Positions 23,901 through 32,341 of a stretch of DNA of 64,000 bases are shown here, piece by piece (position 1 is the stretch's first letter; every line of letters starts with the position of its first letter). The position numbers and the translations under genes were made by a program. Origin of the DNA: Ophiobolus disseminans (lineage: Eukaryota > Ascomycota > Dothideomycetes > Pleosporales > Phaeosphaeriaceae); assembly GCA_010093685.1 (NCBI GenBank), contig MU006231.1, positions 172,428 to 236,427 of the forward strand, written 5' to 3'. The notes beneath the pieces were generated by a model. The model did not search any database. It was not told the origin of the DNA and was given only the letters and a program-made list of their open reading frames with translations.

Positions 23901-24699
23901 CTCGCTGAACAAACCTCCGGTCATCGCGTTCCCTCCTGTCGATGTCCCTCTCATCTCGCCGTTCATCTCGCACATCTCGCTCCCTGCGTATGGGAGATCT
24001 ACTTCGTGGTCGCCATGTCCGTTCGCGCTCGCGGGGGTCGTGGTGTCTGTCGCGGTCGTCGTTGTGGAAGGGGCGTATCCGCCCTACGAAGCCCCCGCCT
24101 CGAGTACCACGCCCAGCCGTACCACCACGATATGACGAGCCAGCGCCGGGGGGCGGGTCCGAGTACGTTGACCCAGCTGAGGGAGGGCCGTCTCGCGAAT
24201 TCCGCCGCGCGCGATTGACATCCAGATCACGAGGCACAAAGTCCCTTTGATCGCGCAGATCTCTTGTGTCGCGTATGGGTGAGCGCCGAGGTGGAGTAGG
24301 CCGCCGTTCTCTCCGGTCGAACTCGCGGTCTCGATCTCGATCACGGTCAGCTCTCCAAGAATTGTGGGAGTTTGCTGGAGGTCCGCTGCTCAATGGCGGC
24401 GCATTCCGCAAGGGAGTATCCTCACCACGGCCAGCAAACCCTCGGCCTCGTCCATCACGTGGCGCAGACGGTGCGCTTGATGGTGGTCCTGCCACTGGCC
24501 CTCGCGGCGTGTCTCCTAGTGACTTGGGACCTCGCGGCGGATCTCTTGGTGGGAATCCACTGGGATCTGGATTAGGGCGGCCATTTGAGTCACTACCCCT
24601 TGGGGGGTATCCACTGAAGTTGGAAGGTCTCCGGTCGCGGTATGGTGGAGACCTGTCGCGGGGATACCGGTTGTTGTCCGGGTACCGGTTGGTGGACAT
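17902..24699 (-). CDS. SNT1: SNT1-like SANT-domain corepressor, intronless
   Basis: This 2,265-residue protein is read from one uninterrupted frame. It has two SANT/Myb-like domains. The first is at about residues 1105-1170 (DFTEEEHRVMVQNYRDQYAK through CINHYYATKW). The second is at about 1366-1415 (YWSVSELGDFDKNVAHFGTDW through IKNQYLRLIEQ). Two SANT domains in a very long disordered protein match yeast Snt1 and animal NCoR/SMRT, the scaffold of the Set3-type histone deacetylase complex (nuclear). The N-terminal ~300 residues are RD/RG/PP-rich and the last ~850 are Q/H/P/S-rich. Long mirror ORFs on the other strand come from this biased composition and are not genes. I checked a possible intron near 22216-22271: its length is not a multiple of three, so the continuous reading is preferred. 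Confidence 0.75.
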   Translation of the reverse strand: MSTNRYPDNNRYPRDRSPPYRDRRPSNFSGYPPRGSDSNGRPNPDPSGFPPRDPPRGPKSLGDTPRGPVAGPPSSAPSAPRDGRGRGFAGRGEDTPLRNAPPLSSGPPANSHNSWRADRDRDRDREFDRRERRPTPPRRSPIRDTRDLRDQRDFVPRDLDVNRARRNSRDGPPSAGSTYSDPPPGAGSSYRGGTAGRGTRGGGFVGRIRPFHNDDRDRHHDPRERERTWRPRSRSPIRRERDVRDERRDERDIDRRERDDRRFVQREYDSYIGPAGAAKPGPRALDTHRGPGPPDSRYMPGTPTGPTPHSSHHVSPSDRLGSQGDLYSRRSSLAIDSSAPKDPRRDLGKDDALLASRAEASRERYAPRPSSPPAAVPAFGSNVWRAPTLEAKPNVASNPPPKPAASVAPAPVAPTPIPASTVPIAPSAPKSSVPPGLAIAPPTGPKADRAPGRPPGEVAMQEDRLSSSGPSLNPSPAATSTAVISPGLDKAQMRAPVLPPNPAPPSGPSTIAHSGSIHPTPSMHSISSVPARSPPQGPAPKPRPPPIAPQAAYRANASPQFARAPFPPHAPRDASPNPISAGLGVRNGVVSSVNTSPKDLPANIPTGPKADRTLMAPRPPTMYPPPDRSSFSIQRAPISGGPKSMQWVRPGLIPNRPSVPSKREFPNDDRERSFGTAPKAPRLEASTSATQPQRLNLAKSESPSFPRALTDLERPRERAASAERSVAPSPKPGSIETRRHSDVFMAEGSPRVAKPLMSAASSAPEVMQDSDDDLDLDEGDFAGSEAKYNRERELLEARKVDLSVHHVRAVSPLQELVLLHCLTIRHLPTTSEEAEAKHVEEDVPMHDDALVLDVPKQEDVASPLPMQGPRESVATEPLTPQHEATEDIDMEEKEERSLAPATVALRLRRRPSTEQDSMPDLSALPYLGSGPPTPISDIEQDRPKLPESVMVAIRDKLRKSIEPGLNTEGTLQQYATLYRQWRYNTRPMDEEREQEEQERQPSAEPSLKATTPDVTTAAMTGLLEPLPAATGRRSHSSRWATELDLEQVIKESLKTAEEERMGKKDKDPRRAMADPEKEADLPLEIVESEAERRRYTDTNFQRAPGEGILVFHYEPPEDDFTEEEHRVMVQNYRDQYAKKWGKLAEILYKETGAERTYKDCINHYYATKWGREYKGKLRRGRGGPRSKRGGAVARGRGAIVNMERPEAADDGMPLALTESGRPRRSAAPTFGPTLGGNEMDFDSTAATVTPGRARRQTDADGTQEKGRRGKAIKEKGSRKAKNLPLAAAPAGSPLKIDRKEKAMGVKTEDDFGKRPFGDALPMSIPVPMSVQPGLIEDQIMIPSESIPGMSMNMIDRPKTQAGARPGPSSYWSVSELGDFDKNVAHFGTDWLAIANHMGTKTHTMIKNQYLRLIEQGRADLEQVATEADTRRERGDRLGPPPTPTPAPKRRYESTQTALPRQIAPTPELHKSPPLDPLAVPKMTPPHSAPPSRFSTIAQAPALGKPLVPVTGFPSMPETSLASLPSLSQQQSPPAPPQRPQPQHHPALSQHKSQHPGPRAGYFSEDLTSRHENRPPSQSSHQPSRLMQHMPAMRGGHEHHQSHSYRSFGHEREGLNRSEIQQDQDAQNRYQHSRRISQEMGHHRTLGSGSIPPLAPPVRSNSVVRSPEHRSISYSHGRHSSQNQQLGQQPSDLHSQTHNNLPGAQQQTPSRATILTPPVKEEPRHPPPSSVPQAQPPLMQSQHPLHSQYTQPSVQNTPAPAAPKAAPEPRKSNLMSLLNDTETEEPRRKKICDSGPPSHSTTPQQQTPIAPPPPPPTSQALPPRRNPYDDPYVRQSYAQQSALPSASSNRPIDLTSDQAQVGRPSMRDPWQQRPQQFNPNHSQASQSTPISSHSSLPQPPFSDGRLLNHRSVFAQHNGPRHNPSPPPHAAYNNSPHMHSRTPSISGAPSQSLRHGIPSTTAPQHASTPSASGGLILQPNPYAQVDPSGGSAPPTGPMGMRPSPHLHTSHLVQQRDAPGRNEHSQSHNATISYSNPQTPNEHSSHQPPRGPAGLADPYRPRDPRDLHHDFESRIHSDRDTGRELSQRADNMLREQLSNPALRSNSLHDDLRYQSHLQDRGYLSQRSHTPLSRPDHNQPPTLQHPPNSSLGINNHPMYGQRTAPEEPPHRFGFNPRDRSLTERIREDQAQQQAAMHREEFARRDERDRELHLRDQQMRDNLLRGNMRGPPPPGSGPGPTPDPRAPAGPGPHDWTSAVRHPPDRHGWQR

Positions 24700-26038
24700 G
24701 GTTAGAGAGGTCTGAGTCTACTCTTACTTGTGTCTGCGGCATGGGCAAGGATAGGCGATGAAGATGTGGAGCTTTTCGGGGTCAAGTGATGTCCAACTAG
24801 CGGCGGTAGAGATGGCGTTTTGAGATGTGAATCGATATCTGATCCTAAGAGTGAAAATGTGGCAGTGATGCGTATGGTGAAATCAACAAGGCCGTAAGTG
24901 ATTGGTGGTGGCTCCAAAGTCGGCAACGGATGGCAGACGTCGGTGTTCCAAGGTTGATGCACGTCAGTCGAGGGTCCTGATCGAGGCTGGCCTTATCGGG
25001 CACTAGCGTGGCATCCGTGCGCAGGAGACAAAGGAATGGGGAAAGCGGCCGGTGTTAAAGCACACGATCGGCGGTGGAACCTCCTGCACTGGCTCGGCGC
25101 CCGGGAAGCTGAGATTCAATCTGCTGCTGTCGTCTCTTCACGCCTTGGGGTGCGTCTGTCGCTGCAAAGCGCGTCAAGAGCGGCCGCTGCTCGAGCCGAA
25201 TCGTCGTGAGCCAATCCAGATGGCTGAGTAACAGGCGGCGTTCAACAAAGCCGTTCGAAGTCGCGAAAGTCGTTCTGCAGCCCCCGTTCACGTGGCGCCG
25301 GGTCTCTTTGTAAAGGAGTGCCACGTGAGGTGGATCTCGGGCAAGTTGAAGATGAAGCTGATGCGGAATCCTTAGCCGGACACTGCGCTGGGGCACGTCG
25401 GCAGCATCGTGTCGTTGCAGGAGGTGTCTTTGGCTGAGCGTGAGGGTGGTGAGGGAAACGTCGACAAGAACACGAGAACTCTGGCGCACTGTGCACAGTC
25501 CCAGCCATGACGGACGGGCCTGCATGCACGCACAGTTGCTAGCAGCAAGAAGCGCTGATTGGCTAGTGCATTCGAGGTGGAGACAATCTTCAATCCGCCT
25601 CCAATCAGACGAGCCCCGACCAGGGACGCTTGTGCTTGCCGCTGAAACCGTGTCAGAGTCCCAGCCGGGTTCGCTCCACACGGCCAGCCTTGGAACTCGA
25701 CGGGCTGCAGTGACCGTGGCCATAATCCGCACGATGCACGAGCTGGTGTTTCTCCCAGTACGCAGCTAAAGCCATCGATGTCTTCATCACGTTGCGCGCA
25801 GCGTATCGGTCAGACACTGGGAGATTTCCACGCCAGGCCCCCTCAAGATCGACCCGGACGCTAGTACGCCATCGAATGTGGGGGCGTGAGGAACCGAATT
25901 TGCACCTGCGCAAGCAGGCAGCGACTCAAAAGGAACCCGCCGTTTACGCAACCAAGCAGCAGGTGACACACGCACCGATCTTCGCACCTCGCATCTAGCC
26001 CTTGGAAGCTCTTCTGCTTCTTCCTCCTGCGGCGCTCC
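24700..26038. other. Divergent promoter region
   Basis: This 1.34 kb separates the SNT1-like gene (-) from deoxyhypusine synthase (+). A 225-codon minus ORF at 25055-25732 has no family character and overlaps plus ORFs, so I do not call it. The long GC-rich leader fits two regulated promoters. Confidence 0.45.
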
Positions 26039-27274
26039 ATGTCTGCCGCTGCCACCAACAACACCTCAGCCCCTGCCGGCGCCACTGATGCTGTCCTGAA
26101 GCCATCCGCGCCCATCCCTGAGGGCTCGCGCGAGGTGCAGGGCATCGACTTCAACCAGTATGCGTCGCGCAGCATCACCGTCGAGGAGCTCGTGGGTGGC
26201 TATGCAAACATGGGCTTTCAGGCTACATCCGTTGGGGAGGCTGTGCGCATCATCAACGACATGGTAAGTTGTTCTCGCCAAAGCGCGGCTCTAGCGTCGA
26301 GGGCGCGGAGAACCATCGGAACATATCCGTGCGTTAGGGACTTGAAACGATTTAGCCGGTTTTAGCAGCAACACCATTGTTGCATGCAGCTTGGTGGCCT
26401 TGCTAACAGGTGACAGCGTGCATGGAGGGACCCTGCAGAGGGCCAGGGCACGACGATATTCCTGGGATACACTTCGAATCTGATATCGTCTGGCCTGCGC
26501 GAGACGCTGCGGTATCTGGTGCAGCACAAGCATGTTGCTGCCGTCGTCACGACTGCAGGCGGGGTCGAGGAAGACTTCATCAAGTGCCTCGCGCCAACGT
26601 ACCTTGGGTCCTTCTCCACACCTGGCGCCGGACTACGTCAGCAGGGAATGAACCGGATCGGAAATCTGGTGGTACCCAATAGCAACTACTGCGCCTTTGA
26701 AGACTGGGTCGTACCAATTTTGGACACGATGCTCGAGGAGCAGGAGGCTAGCAAGAAGACAGACGAACCGCTGCACTGGACACCGAGCAAAGTGATCCAC
26801 CGCCTTGGCAAGGAGATCAACGACGAGCGCTCCGTCTACTACTGGGCGTGGAAGAACGACATCCCCGTCTTCTGCCCAGCGCTAACAGACGGCAGCCTCG
26901 GTGACATGCTCTATTTTCACACGTTCAAGTCATCTCCGGAGCAGCTACGCGTGGACATTGTGGAGGACATTCGCAAGATCAACACCATCGCCGTGCGAGC
27001 GAAGCGCACTGGCATGATTGTCCTGGGTGGAGGCATCGTCAAGCACCACATTGCGAACGCGAACCTGATGCGCAATGGCGCAGAGAGCGCCGTTTACATC
27101 AACACGGCGCAGGAGTTCGACGGCAGCGATGCAGGCGCAAGGCCGGACGAGGCAGTCAGCTGGGGCAAGATCAAGGTGGATGGCGACAGTGTGAAGGTAT
27201 ATGCAGAGGCAACAATTGTGTTCCCACTCATTGTTGCCGCGACATTTGCGAGGGTGCAGCCGGGGAAGGCATGA
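26039..27274 (+). CDS. DYS1: Deoxyhypusine synthase
   Basis: This enzyme transfers the aminobutyl group of spermidine to a lysine of eIF5A, the first step of hypusine formation, using NAD in the cytosol. The coding exons are 26039-26263 and 26417-27274, giving 360 residues, normal for the family. Splicing joins AVRIINDM to RAWRDPAEGQGTTIFLGYTS in frame. Family blocks are present: SNLISSGLRETLRYLVQH, TTAGGVEEDFIKC, NRIGNLVVPN, and the catalytic lysine block ARPDEAVSWGKIKVD. The first ~25 residues are a low-complexity Ala/Thr leader. The single 153 nt intron is long for this window. Only the housekeeping gene is visible, with no homospermidine synthase features. Confidence 0.96.
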
Positions 27275-28072
27275 TAGAATTGCATTTCTGAACTGGTGGC
27301 TAGACTATAGACGTGATACGAGATTTGGACAACGACTGCAGCAGTGTGTTGCTGGCGGGCGTGAAGCGAGAAACGTTGCCGGCGCGGATTGGTGGTGATG
27401 GGGCAATGCAGGGAAGGCGCGGCCCATGGAGAGGTCCCCACTTTCCGTTTTAGTGCCCCTTCAGCCTAGACATAAATTGTGGAGATGGCCGTGTCGCAAT
27501 CGATAAGCACCGCAGCTGCTGCGATGACATGGGCGCGCTGCTTGGGAGCCTGGCGCGATGAGTCAATCGTGGAGCATGGCCGAGCTGGAGCTGTCAAAGG
27601 GCGACGCTGATGATGATGAAGGCGCTGTGCACTTCGAAATGCGGCATAGTGCGGGTGCGGGCGCCCGGTACCAGAACCCTTAGCTTTACCGCCTCATTTC
27701 TGCTGCATCTGTATGGATGCACGATTGGTAGGCTGCAACGACAGCTCGACTTAAACCCAGCCTTGCCCCGTGCCTGACAGCGCAGACTCAACTTTGTGCA
27801 CCTGGACCTCGATATCCCAATATTTGCGCTGCTTTACCCTTTCAACTAATCAGTCAACTCAGATCGCGACATCTCAATCTCGCGTATATCTTCACGATAA
27901 CGCCAGCCGACGTGGACACGTGCAGCCCTGACTGCTTCTCTTACCTCACACTAGACACCATCCAGAAACAACCACCGTCGTTGCCTCGAGCTTGTCGTAT
28001 CACCTTCACCGCCCGCCTCGGCCTGTCGAGCTCACCACAAGTCTGCGTATAGCCTCAGGCTGGCATATCAGA
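27275..28072. other. Intergenic, promoter of the MATH/RING gene
   Basis: About 0.8 kb with no credible ORF. The last 250 bases are CT-rich with CACA runs, as is usual for a fungal 5' leader. Confidence 0.4.
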
Positions 28073-31000
28073 ATGAGCGTCAGCGTGGAGCCGCCGCTGC
28101 ACTTCGGCCAGCAGCCATCGAGCCCCCAGCAGCCGGCCGACCACGCCCTCCATGCACCAACACCCGCCTCACCGTCACCCCCACCGCCCGCCGACGTCGA
28201 CATGAGCTCCTCGGCCACCACATTAGCGCCTGCAGGCCAGCGGCACGACCGGGAAGCTGAAGGTCTGGCAAATGGCCCTGTGGAGGAGCCGACACTGCTT
28301 CCGGGCGAGCGTGAACCCGACACAAACACCGTCGTCGAGGTCGCTGCCTTGGAAGACGATACGATGGACACCACTCCAGATGTCGATGCAGGCCTGGTGC
28401 TGGCAGATGCCTCGGTGGGACCGCTTGAAGCTGCTGCTGCACCAGCTGTGGCCTCTGCGGATGGAGCTGCCGGCGAGCTAGGAAGTGATCAGCTCCCGCT
28501 AGTGGCTCCCTCAGGCGACGCAGTAAGTCATGGGTGTAAGTGGCACCTGGAGCAATTCGCTAATGTAAAACAGGCCGACTCGCAGAACCCGCCTCCAATA
28601 GATCCTCCCCCGCCAGCCGACCCCAACGCAGAGCCTCCGCCACCGCCGCCCCCAGTCGAACCAGTACGCTCAGACTCTGAGACTTCGGATGACGACGACA
28701 GTGGCCTCCAGCCATGGCATCCGATGCAAGAGGACACTTCTGCGCCAGACGAGGCGGAGCTCAAGGAGATGGAGGCATCGACAGAACACAGCGCCCTGGA
28801 TCACGAATACTGGGAGAACAAGACCTTTCTGCCTTTGGAAGAGCCCGAGTATACCGCGGGTGATGTTGGCCGCATCAGCTGGAGTATCGACGCTTACAAT
28901 GGCACGCGCGAGAAGCCAAACCGCGACATTGTGATGAAATCGGACGTGGTTACGGTAGGCGGCCACCAATGGCAGATCAAGTTCTACCCCAAGGGCAACG
29001 ACTCGGACTACCTTAGCGTATACCTGGAATGCCTCAGCGTCGTGGACCCGAAGAAGAAGGACGACGACGACAAAAGCGAAGCTTCGTCACGAACCGAAGA
29101 CCCACCCGAGGTACGTTCAGCATATCCGGCATGTCCAGCATGTCCTCAGGTCGGATGCCCTACTAACTTTCCACAGGACCCTATGGAGACCACCGAGATT
29201 GCGCCAGGAAAAGAGACAGCACCACCACCACCACCACCGCAAGAGACGCCTCCGACGTCAACGACCGTGGGTACGACACCCACCGAGCCGCAACATGCGC
29301 CACTGCCACTGCTTGACGGAAAGTCTATACCGAAGCGGAAAAGCGTTGCAGCGCAAGTCAGTGTTGTCCTCTACAATCCCACTGAGCCTCGCGTACACTA
29401 CCACAAGACAGCATTGCATCGATTCTGCAGTGGGTCGCCGGACTGGGGATGGACCCGGTTTCACGGTCCGTACTACGACATAGCACACCGTATGCGAGGC
29501 AATCGGGCCCCACTCCTGCAGAGCGACAAGCTCGCTTTCACAGGCTACATCCGTATCGTCGAAGATGATACCAACTGTCTCTGGGAGCATCACAGCCGAG
29601 AGAATCCTTGGGACAGCTTTGCCATGACCGGACTGCAGTCGCTTGTTCTCGGTGAAGATGCTAGTGCTCCTGGCGGGAACATGATTTCCGCCGTCGCATC
29701 CTGGCTACTGTTCAAGCCGTTTCGAACCGTACTATATGCGATCAATACTCCTGATCCGAACGACGAGCCGTTCACTCGACCAAAGCCACTAGTCACAGCA
29801 CTGCAAAAGGTTCTTTACATGCTTCGAACGCAGGTCGAGCCCGGGGCGGGGGCGGTTCCTCTCGACGATGTGCTTGATGCGTTAGATTGGTACGGCATTC
29901 ATGATCACCTGGAAAAGGTCGATGTCATTGAGACGTGGGAGATCTTGCGAGCCAAACTCGAGGAGGAGCTTCATGGCACGGCGCAAGCCGACGCTCTCAT
30001 GTCACTTTTCGGACCGAAGCGTGACTATTCTACGGGCATTCCCACATACCAAGTGCCTGTAAGGGGCGTCGAAAGCATGCAGAAAGCAGTGGACAGTGCG
30101 ACCAACTTTACAGTACCGGGACAGCCGCTACCACAGATGCTGACGGTCGAGCTTGACCGGCAGGATTTCGATGTGAAGACACGCTCCTACGTAAAGTTGC
30201 TAGACAAAGTCACTCTGGACGACCGGTTGACGATTGGCGACACCAGCTACACTTTGTATGGTTTTGTAGTCCATAAGCAGACCCTCCAGTCCTACGTCTA
30301 CCAGCCGTTATTCCGGCCCGAAGGCCCGGGGTCGCGGTGGTACAGCTACTCGGATAGCAAGGACGAGAACCGAGTAAAATGCTTGACGAAGCGGGAGGCA
30401 GTCGATGAGCACGAGGGTCAGCTTGGTACAGGTCAAGTCATTGGTAACGATCCCGTCGCATACGTCGCAATGTATATCCGTGATGACATAGCCGCGTCGG
30501 TCTTCAACGCAGATGCTGAAACCGAGCAATGGACTGTTCCTGACTGGGTTCGTGCTGAAGTGGAGAAGGATAAGGCTTCGGCTATTCCGCCTCCAATGTC
30601 TCTGCCACCTGTTGATCCATCTGCAGTTGGTGGAGAGACAGAAGTGAAGGAGCAAAAAGAACCTGCAAAGTCGTATGAGTTCCATGTGGTGGATTCTCGC
30701 ACATTCAAGGACCATGAAGGCCCAGGATTTTTCGATGCCTACAGTACAAAATTCACCAACAATATACAAATCGGCACAGATTTCACCTGCGAAAAGATCA
30801 CCGCCACATTGGCACCGCTATTCCCCGATATTCAAGATCGGAGGCAAATCCTGTTCTGGTTCCTGGACCCTGTTCGTGGATCGCTTGGTCGGCCACAGCT
30901 TATGAGTACCGGTAAAACACTGTACTCTAGAGGTGCCTTCGATCGCTACACCGAGAGCAAAGATTGGACATTGGCAGAAGCACCAGTGGAGTGTCGCTTC

Positions 31001-32341
31001 ATCTGGGTTCACATCATTGATTTCGCTGAACTGCCGGAACTGCCAAAGCCGGAAGAGACGAAACCAGAACTAGCTGAAACTGCGCCAGTAGTACCAACCC
31101 TCACGGACGAGATGCAAGCAGAGATAAGCCATGTTGATGACGAGAGAGCAGCTACTCCTCCACAAGAAGAAGTAGCTCCACACACGGAGGATACTCCAAT
31201 GAGTGATCCAGATGAGCCAATTGACGCACCAACCGAGCCACAGGCACTGGAGATCGACAATGTAGCTTCAGTAACCAACATTGAAGGGCTCGATACTGCA
31301 ATGGTTGAAGTAGAGTCAGCGGAGGTGCCCGATCCACCTTCTGTCGACGTGCTTATCCCAGAATCAACGGCTCTGGGCGATACCGAGATGGGTGGTACTC
31401 AGGAGGATCTTTTGCTACCGCCTCCTCCGCCCATTAGCATCCCTCCTGAACTTTCTCAGCCGCCACCACCTGCGCGTCCTCAGACCCCAGACCCACCACC
31501 AGAGGAAATATATTTCTTCTTGAAGTTGTGGAACGCTGAGAAGCAAATTCTTGAGTCACGCGGCTCGCACGTATGTCTCAGGTCTGCGAGGGTAGACGAG
31601 ACGGTCGTTAAACTTCTCGGATTTCCTATGGAAGACAAGAAGAAGGTTGAGCTATTTGAGGAGGATGAGCTTACCACCACACGCACAATCAAGCACCGTC
31701 GCTCGTTCGCCCAACTCGACCTTCAAAACACGGCTATCATCATTGCGTCTCCCCCGATAACAGCCGAACAGCGCTCTGCACTGGCGGATCATGCCGTCTT
31801 TGCAGATCCGCAAGGTTATCTGGCCCACCGCGCCCTCGCGCGCAATTTTCCTCACAAGATGAATGGTCATGTTACGTACAACTATTTCTCAGACCAATAT
31901 TACAAGGGCGAAATCAAGAATGGCTACCGACATGGCCACGGTGAAAGGATTTACCACTCAGGAGCGACCTACTCGGGTTCCTTCCGCCTCAACCAATGCC
32001 ATGGGCACGGCCTCTACACATTCCAAAATGGCGATACCTACGATGGCGACTGGGTCAACAACCAACAACATGGCTCCGGTACGTTCGTCGAAGCCGCAAG
32101 CGGTAATACGTACGTCGGCGGGTGGAAGAACGACAAGAAGTTCGGCGAGGGCGTCACGCACTGGAAGAACGCCCAGGAAGCGGAGCGTCTGTGTCGCATC
32201 TGCTGGGACGAACCCGCCGAAGCAGCGTTCTACGACTGTGGGCACGTCGTGGCCTGCCTGCCTTGCGCACGGGAAGTCCAGAGCTGTCCAGTGTGCCGGA
32301 AGCGCGTATTGAGCGCCATGAAGCTCTACTACGTGGCGTAA
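28073..32341 (+). CDS. MATH, inactive USP-like, MORN and RING fusion protein
   Basis: Domains in order are as follows. A Pro-rich leader comes first. A MATH/TRAF-like fold follows (ISWSIDAYNGTREKPNRDIV through YLSVYLECLSV). A USP/UCH-like region similar in order to USP7 comes next, then a disordered acidic linker. Three to four MORN repeats follow (YYKGEIKNGYRHGHGERIY, YSGSFRLNQCHGHGLYTF, YDGDWVNNQQHGSGTF, YVGGWKNDKKFGEGVTHW). The C-terminal C3HC4-like RING is CRICWDEPAEAAFYDCGHVV through CPVCRKR. In the Cys box the catalytic Cys is replaced (PGGNMISAVASWLLF), and in the His box GGHY is replaced by QSYVY, so deubiquitinase activity is not expected. Two introns of 51 nt (28523-28573) and 66 nt (29111-29176) keep the frame open. 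The spliced product is 1,383 residues from ATG 28073; an in-frame ATG at 27992 is less likely. Probable ubiquitin ligase or scaffold (inference). Confidence 0.8.
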   Translation: MSVSVEPPLHFGQQPSSPQQPADHALHAPTPASPSPPPPADVDMSSSATTLAPAGQRHDREAEGLANGPVEEPTLLPGEREPDTNTVVEVAALEDDTMDTTPDVDAGLVLADASVGPLEAAAAPAVASADGAAGELGSDQLPLVAPSGDAVSHGCKWHLEQFANVKQADSQNPPPIDPPPPADPNAEPPPPPPPVEPVRSDSETSDDDDSGLQPWHPMQEDTSAPDEAELKEMEASTEHSALDHEYWENKTFLPLEEPEYTAGDVGRISWSIDAYNGTREKPNRDIVMKSDVVTVGGHQWQIKFYPKGNDSDYLSVYLECLSVVDPKKKDDDDKSEASSRTEDPPEVRSAYPACPACPQVGCPTNFPQDPMETTEIAPGKETAPPPPPPQETPPTSTTVGTTPTEPQHAPLPLLDGKSIPKRKSVAAQVSVVLYNPTEPRVHYHKTALHRFCSGSPDWGWTRFHGPYYDIAHRMRGNRAPLLQSDKLAFTGYIRIVEDDTNCLWEHHSRENPWDSFAMTGLQSLVLGEDASAPGGNMISAVASWLLFKPFRTVLYAINTPDPNDEPFTRPKPLVTALQKVLYMLRTQVEPGAGAVPLDDVLDALDWYGIHDHLEKVDVIETWEILRAKLEEELHGTAQADALMSLFGPKRDYSTGIPTYQVPVRGVESMQKAVDSATNFTVPGQPLPQMLTVELDRQDFDVKTRSYVKLLDKVTLDDRLTIGDTSYTLYGFVVHKQTLQSYVYQPLFRPEGPGSRWYSYSDSKDENRVKCLTKREAVDEHEGQLGTGQVIGNDPVAYVAMYIRDDIAASVFNADAETEQWTVPDWVRAEVEKDKASAIPPPMSLPPVDPSAVGGETEVKEQKEPAKSYEFHVVDSRTFKDHEGPGFFDAYSTKFTNNIQIGTDFTCEKITATLAPLFPDIQDRRQILFWFLDPVRGSLGRPQLMSTGKTLYSRGAFDRYTESKDWTLAEAPVECRFIWVHIIDFAELPELPKPEETKPELAETAPVVPTLTDEMQAEISHVDDERAATPPQEEVAPHTEDTPMSDPDEPIDAPTEPQALEIDNVASVTNIEGLDTAMVEVESAEVPDPPSVDVLIPESTALGDTEMGGTQEDLLLPPPPPISIPPELSQPPPPARPQTPDPPPEEIYFFLKLWNAEKQILESRGSHVCLRSARVDETVVKLLGFPMEDKKKVELFEEDELTTTRTIKHRRSFAQLDLQNTAIIIASPPITAEQRSALADHAVFADPQGYLAHRALARNFPHKMNGHVTYNYFSDQYYKGEIKNGYRHGHGERIYHSGATYSGSFRLNQCHGHGLYTFQNGDTYDGDWVNNQQHGSGTFVEAASGNTYVGGWKNDKKFGEGVTHWKNAQEAERLCRICWDEPAEAAFYDCGHVVACLPCAREVQSCPVCRKRVLSAMKLYYVA

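Noticed and set aside
20696..24715. Several 100-190 codon plus-strand ORFs opposite the SNT1-like gene
   Set aside because: They mirror the biased Pro/Ser/Arg codons of the real minus-strand gene and have no motifs of their own.
25055..25732. 225-codon minus-strand ORF upstream of deoxyhypusine synthase
   Set aside because: No domain or family text, overlapped by ORFs on both strands, and located in a GC-rich promoter where long chance ORFs are common.
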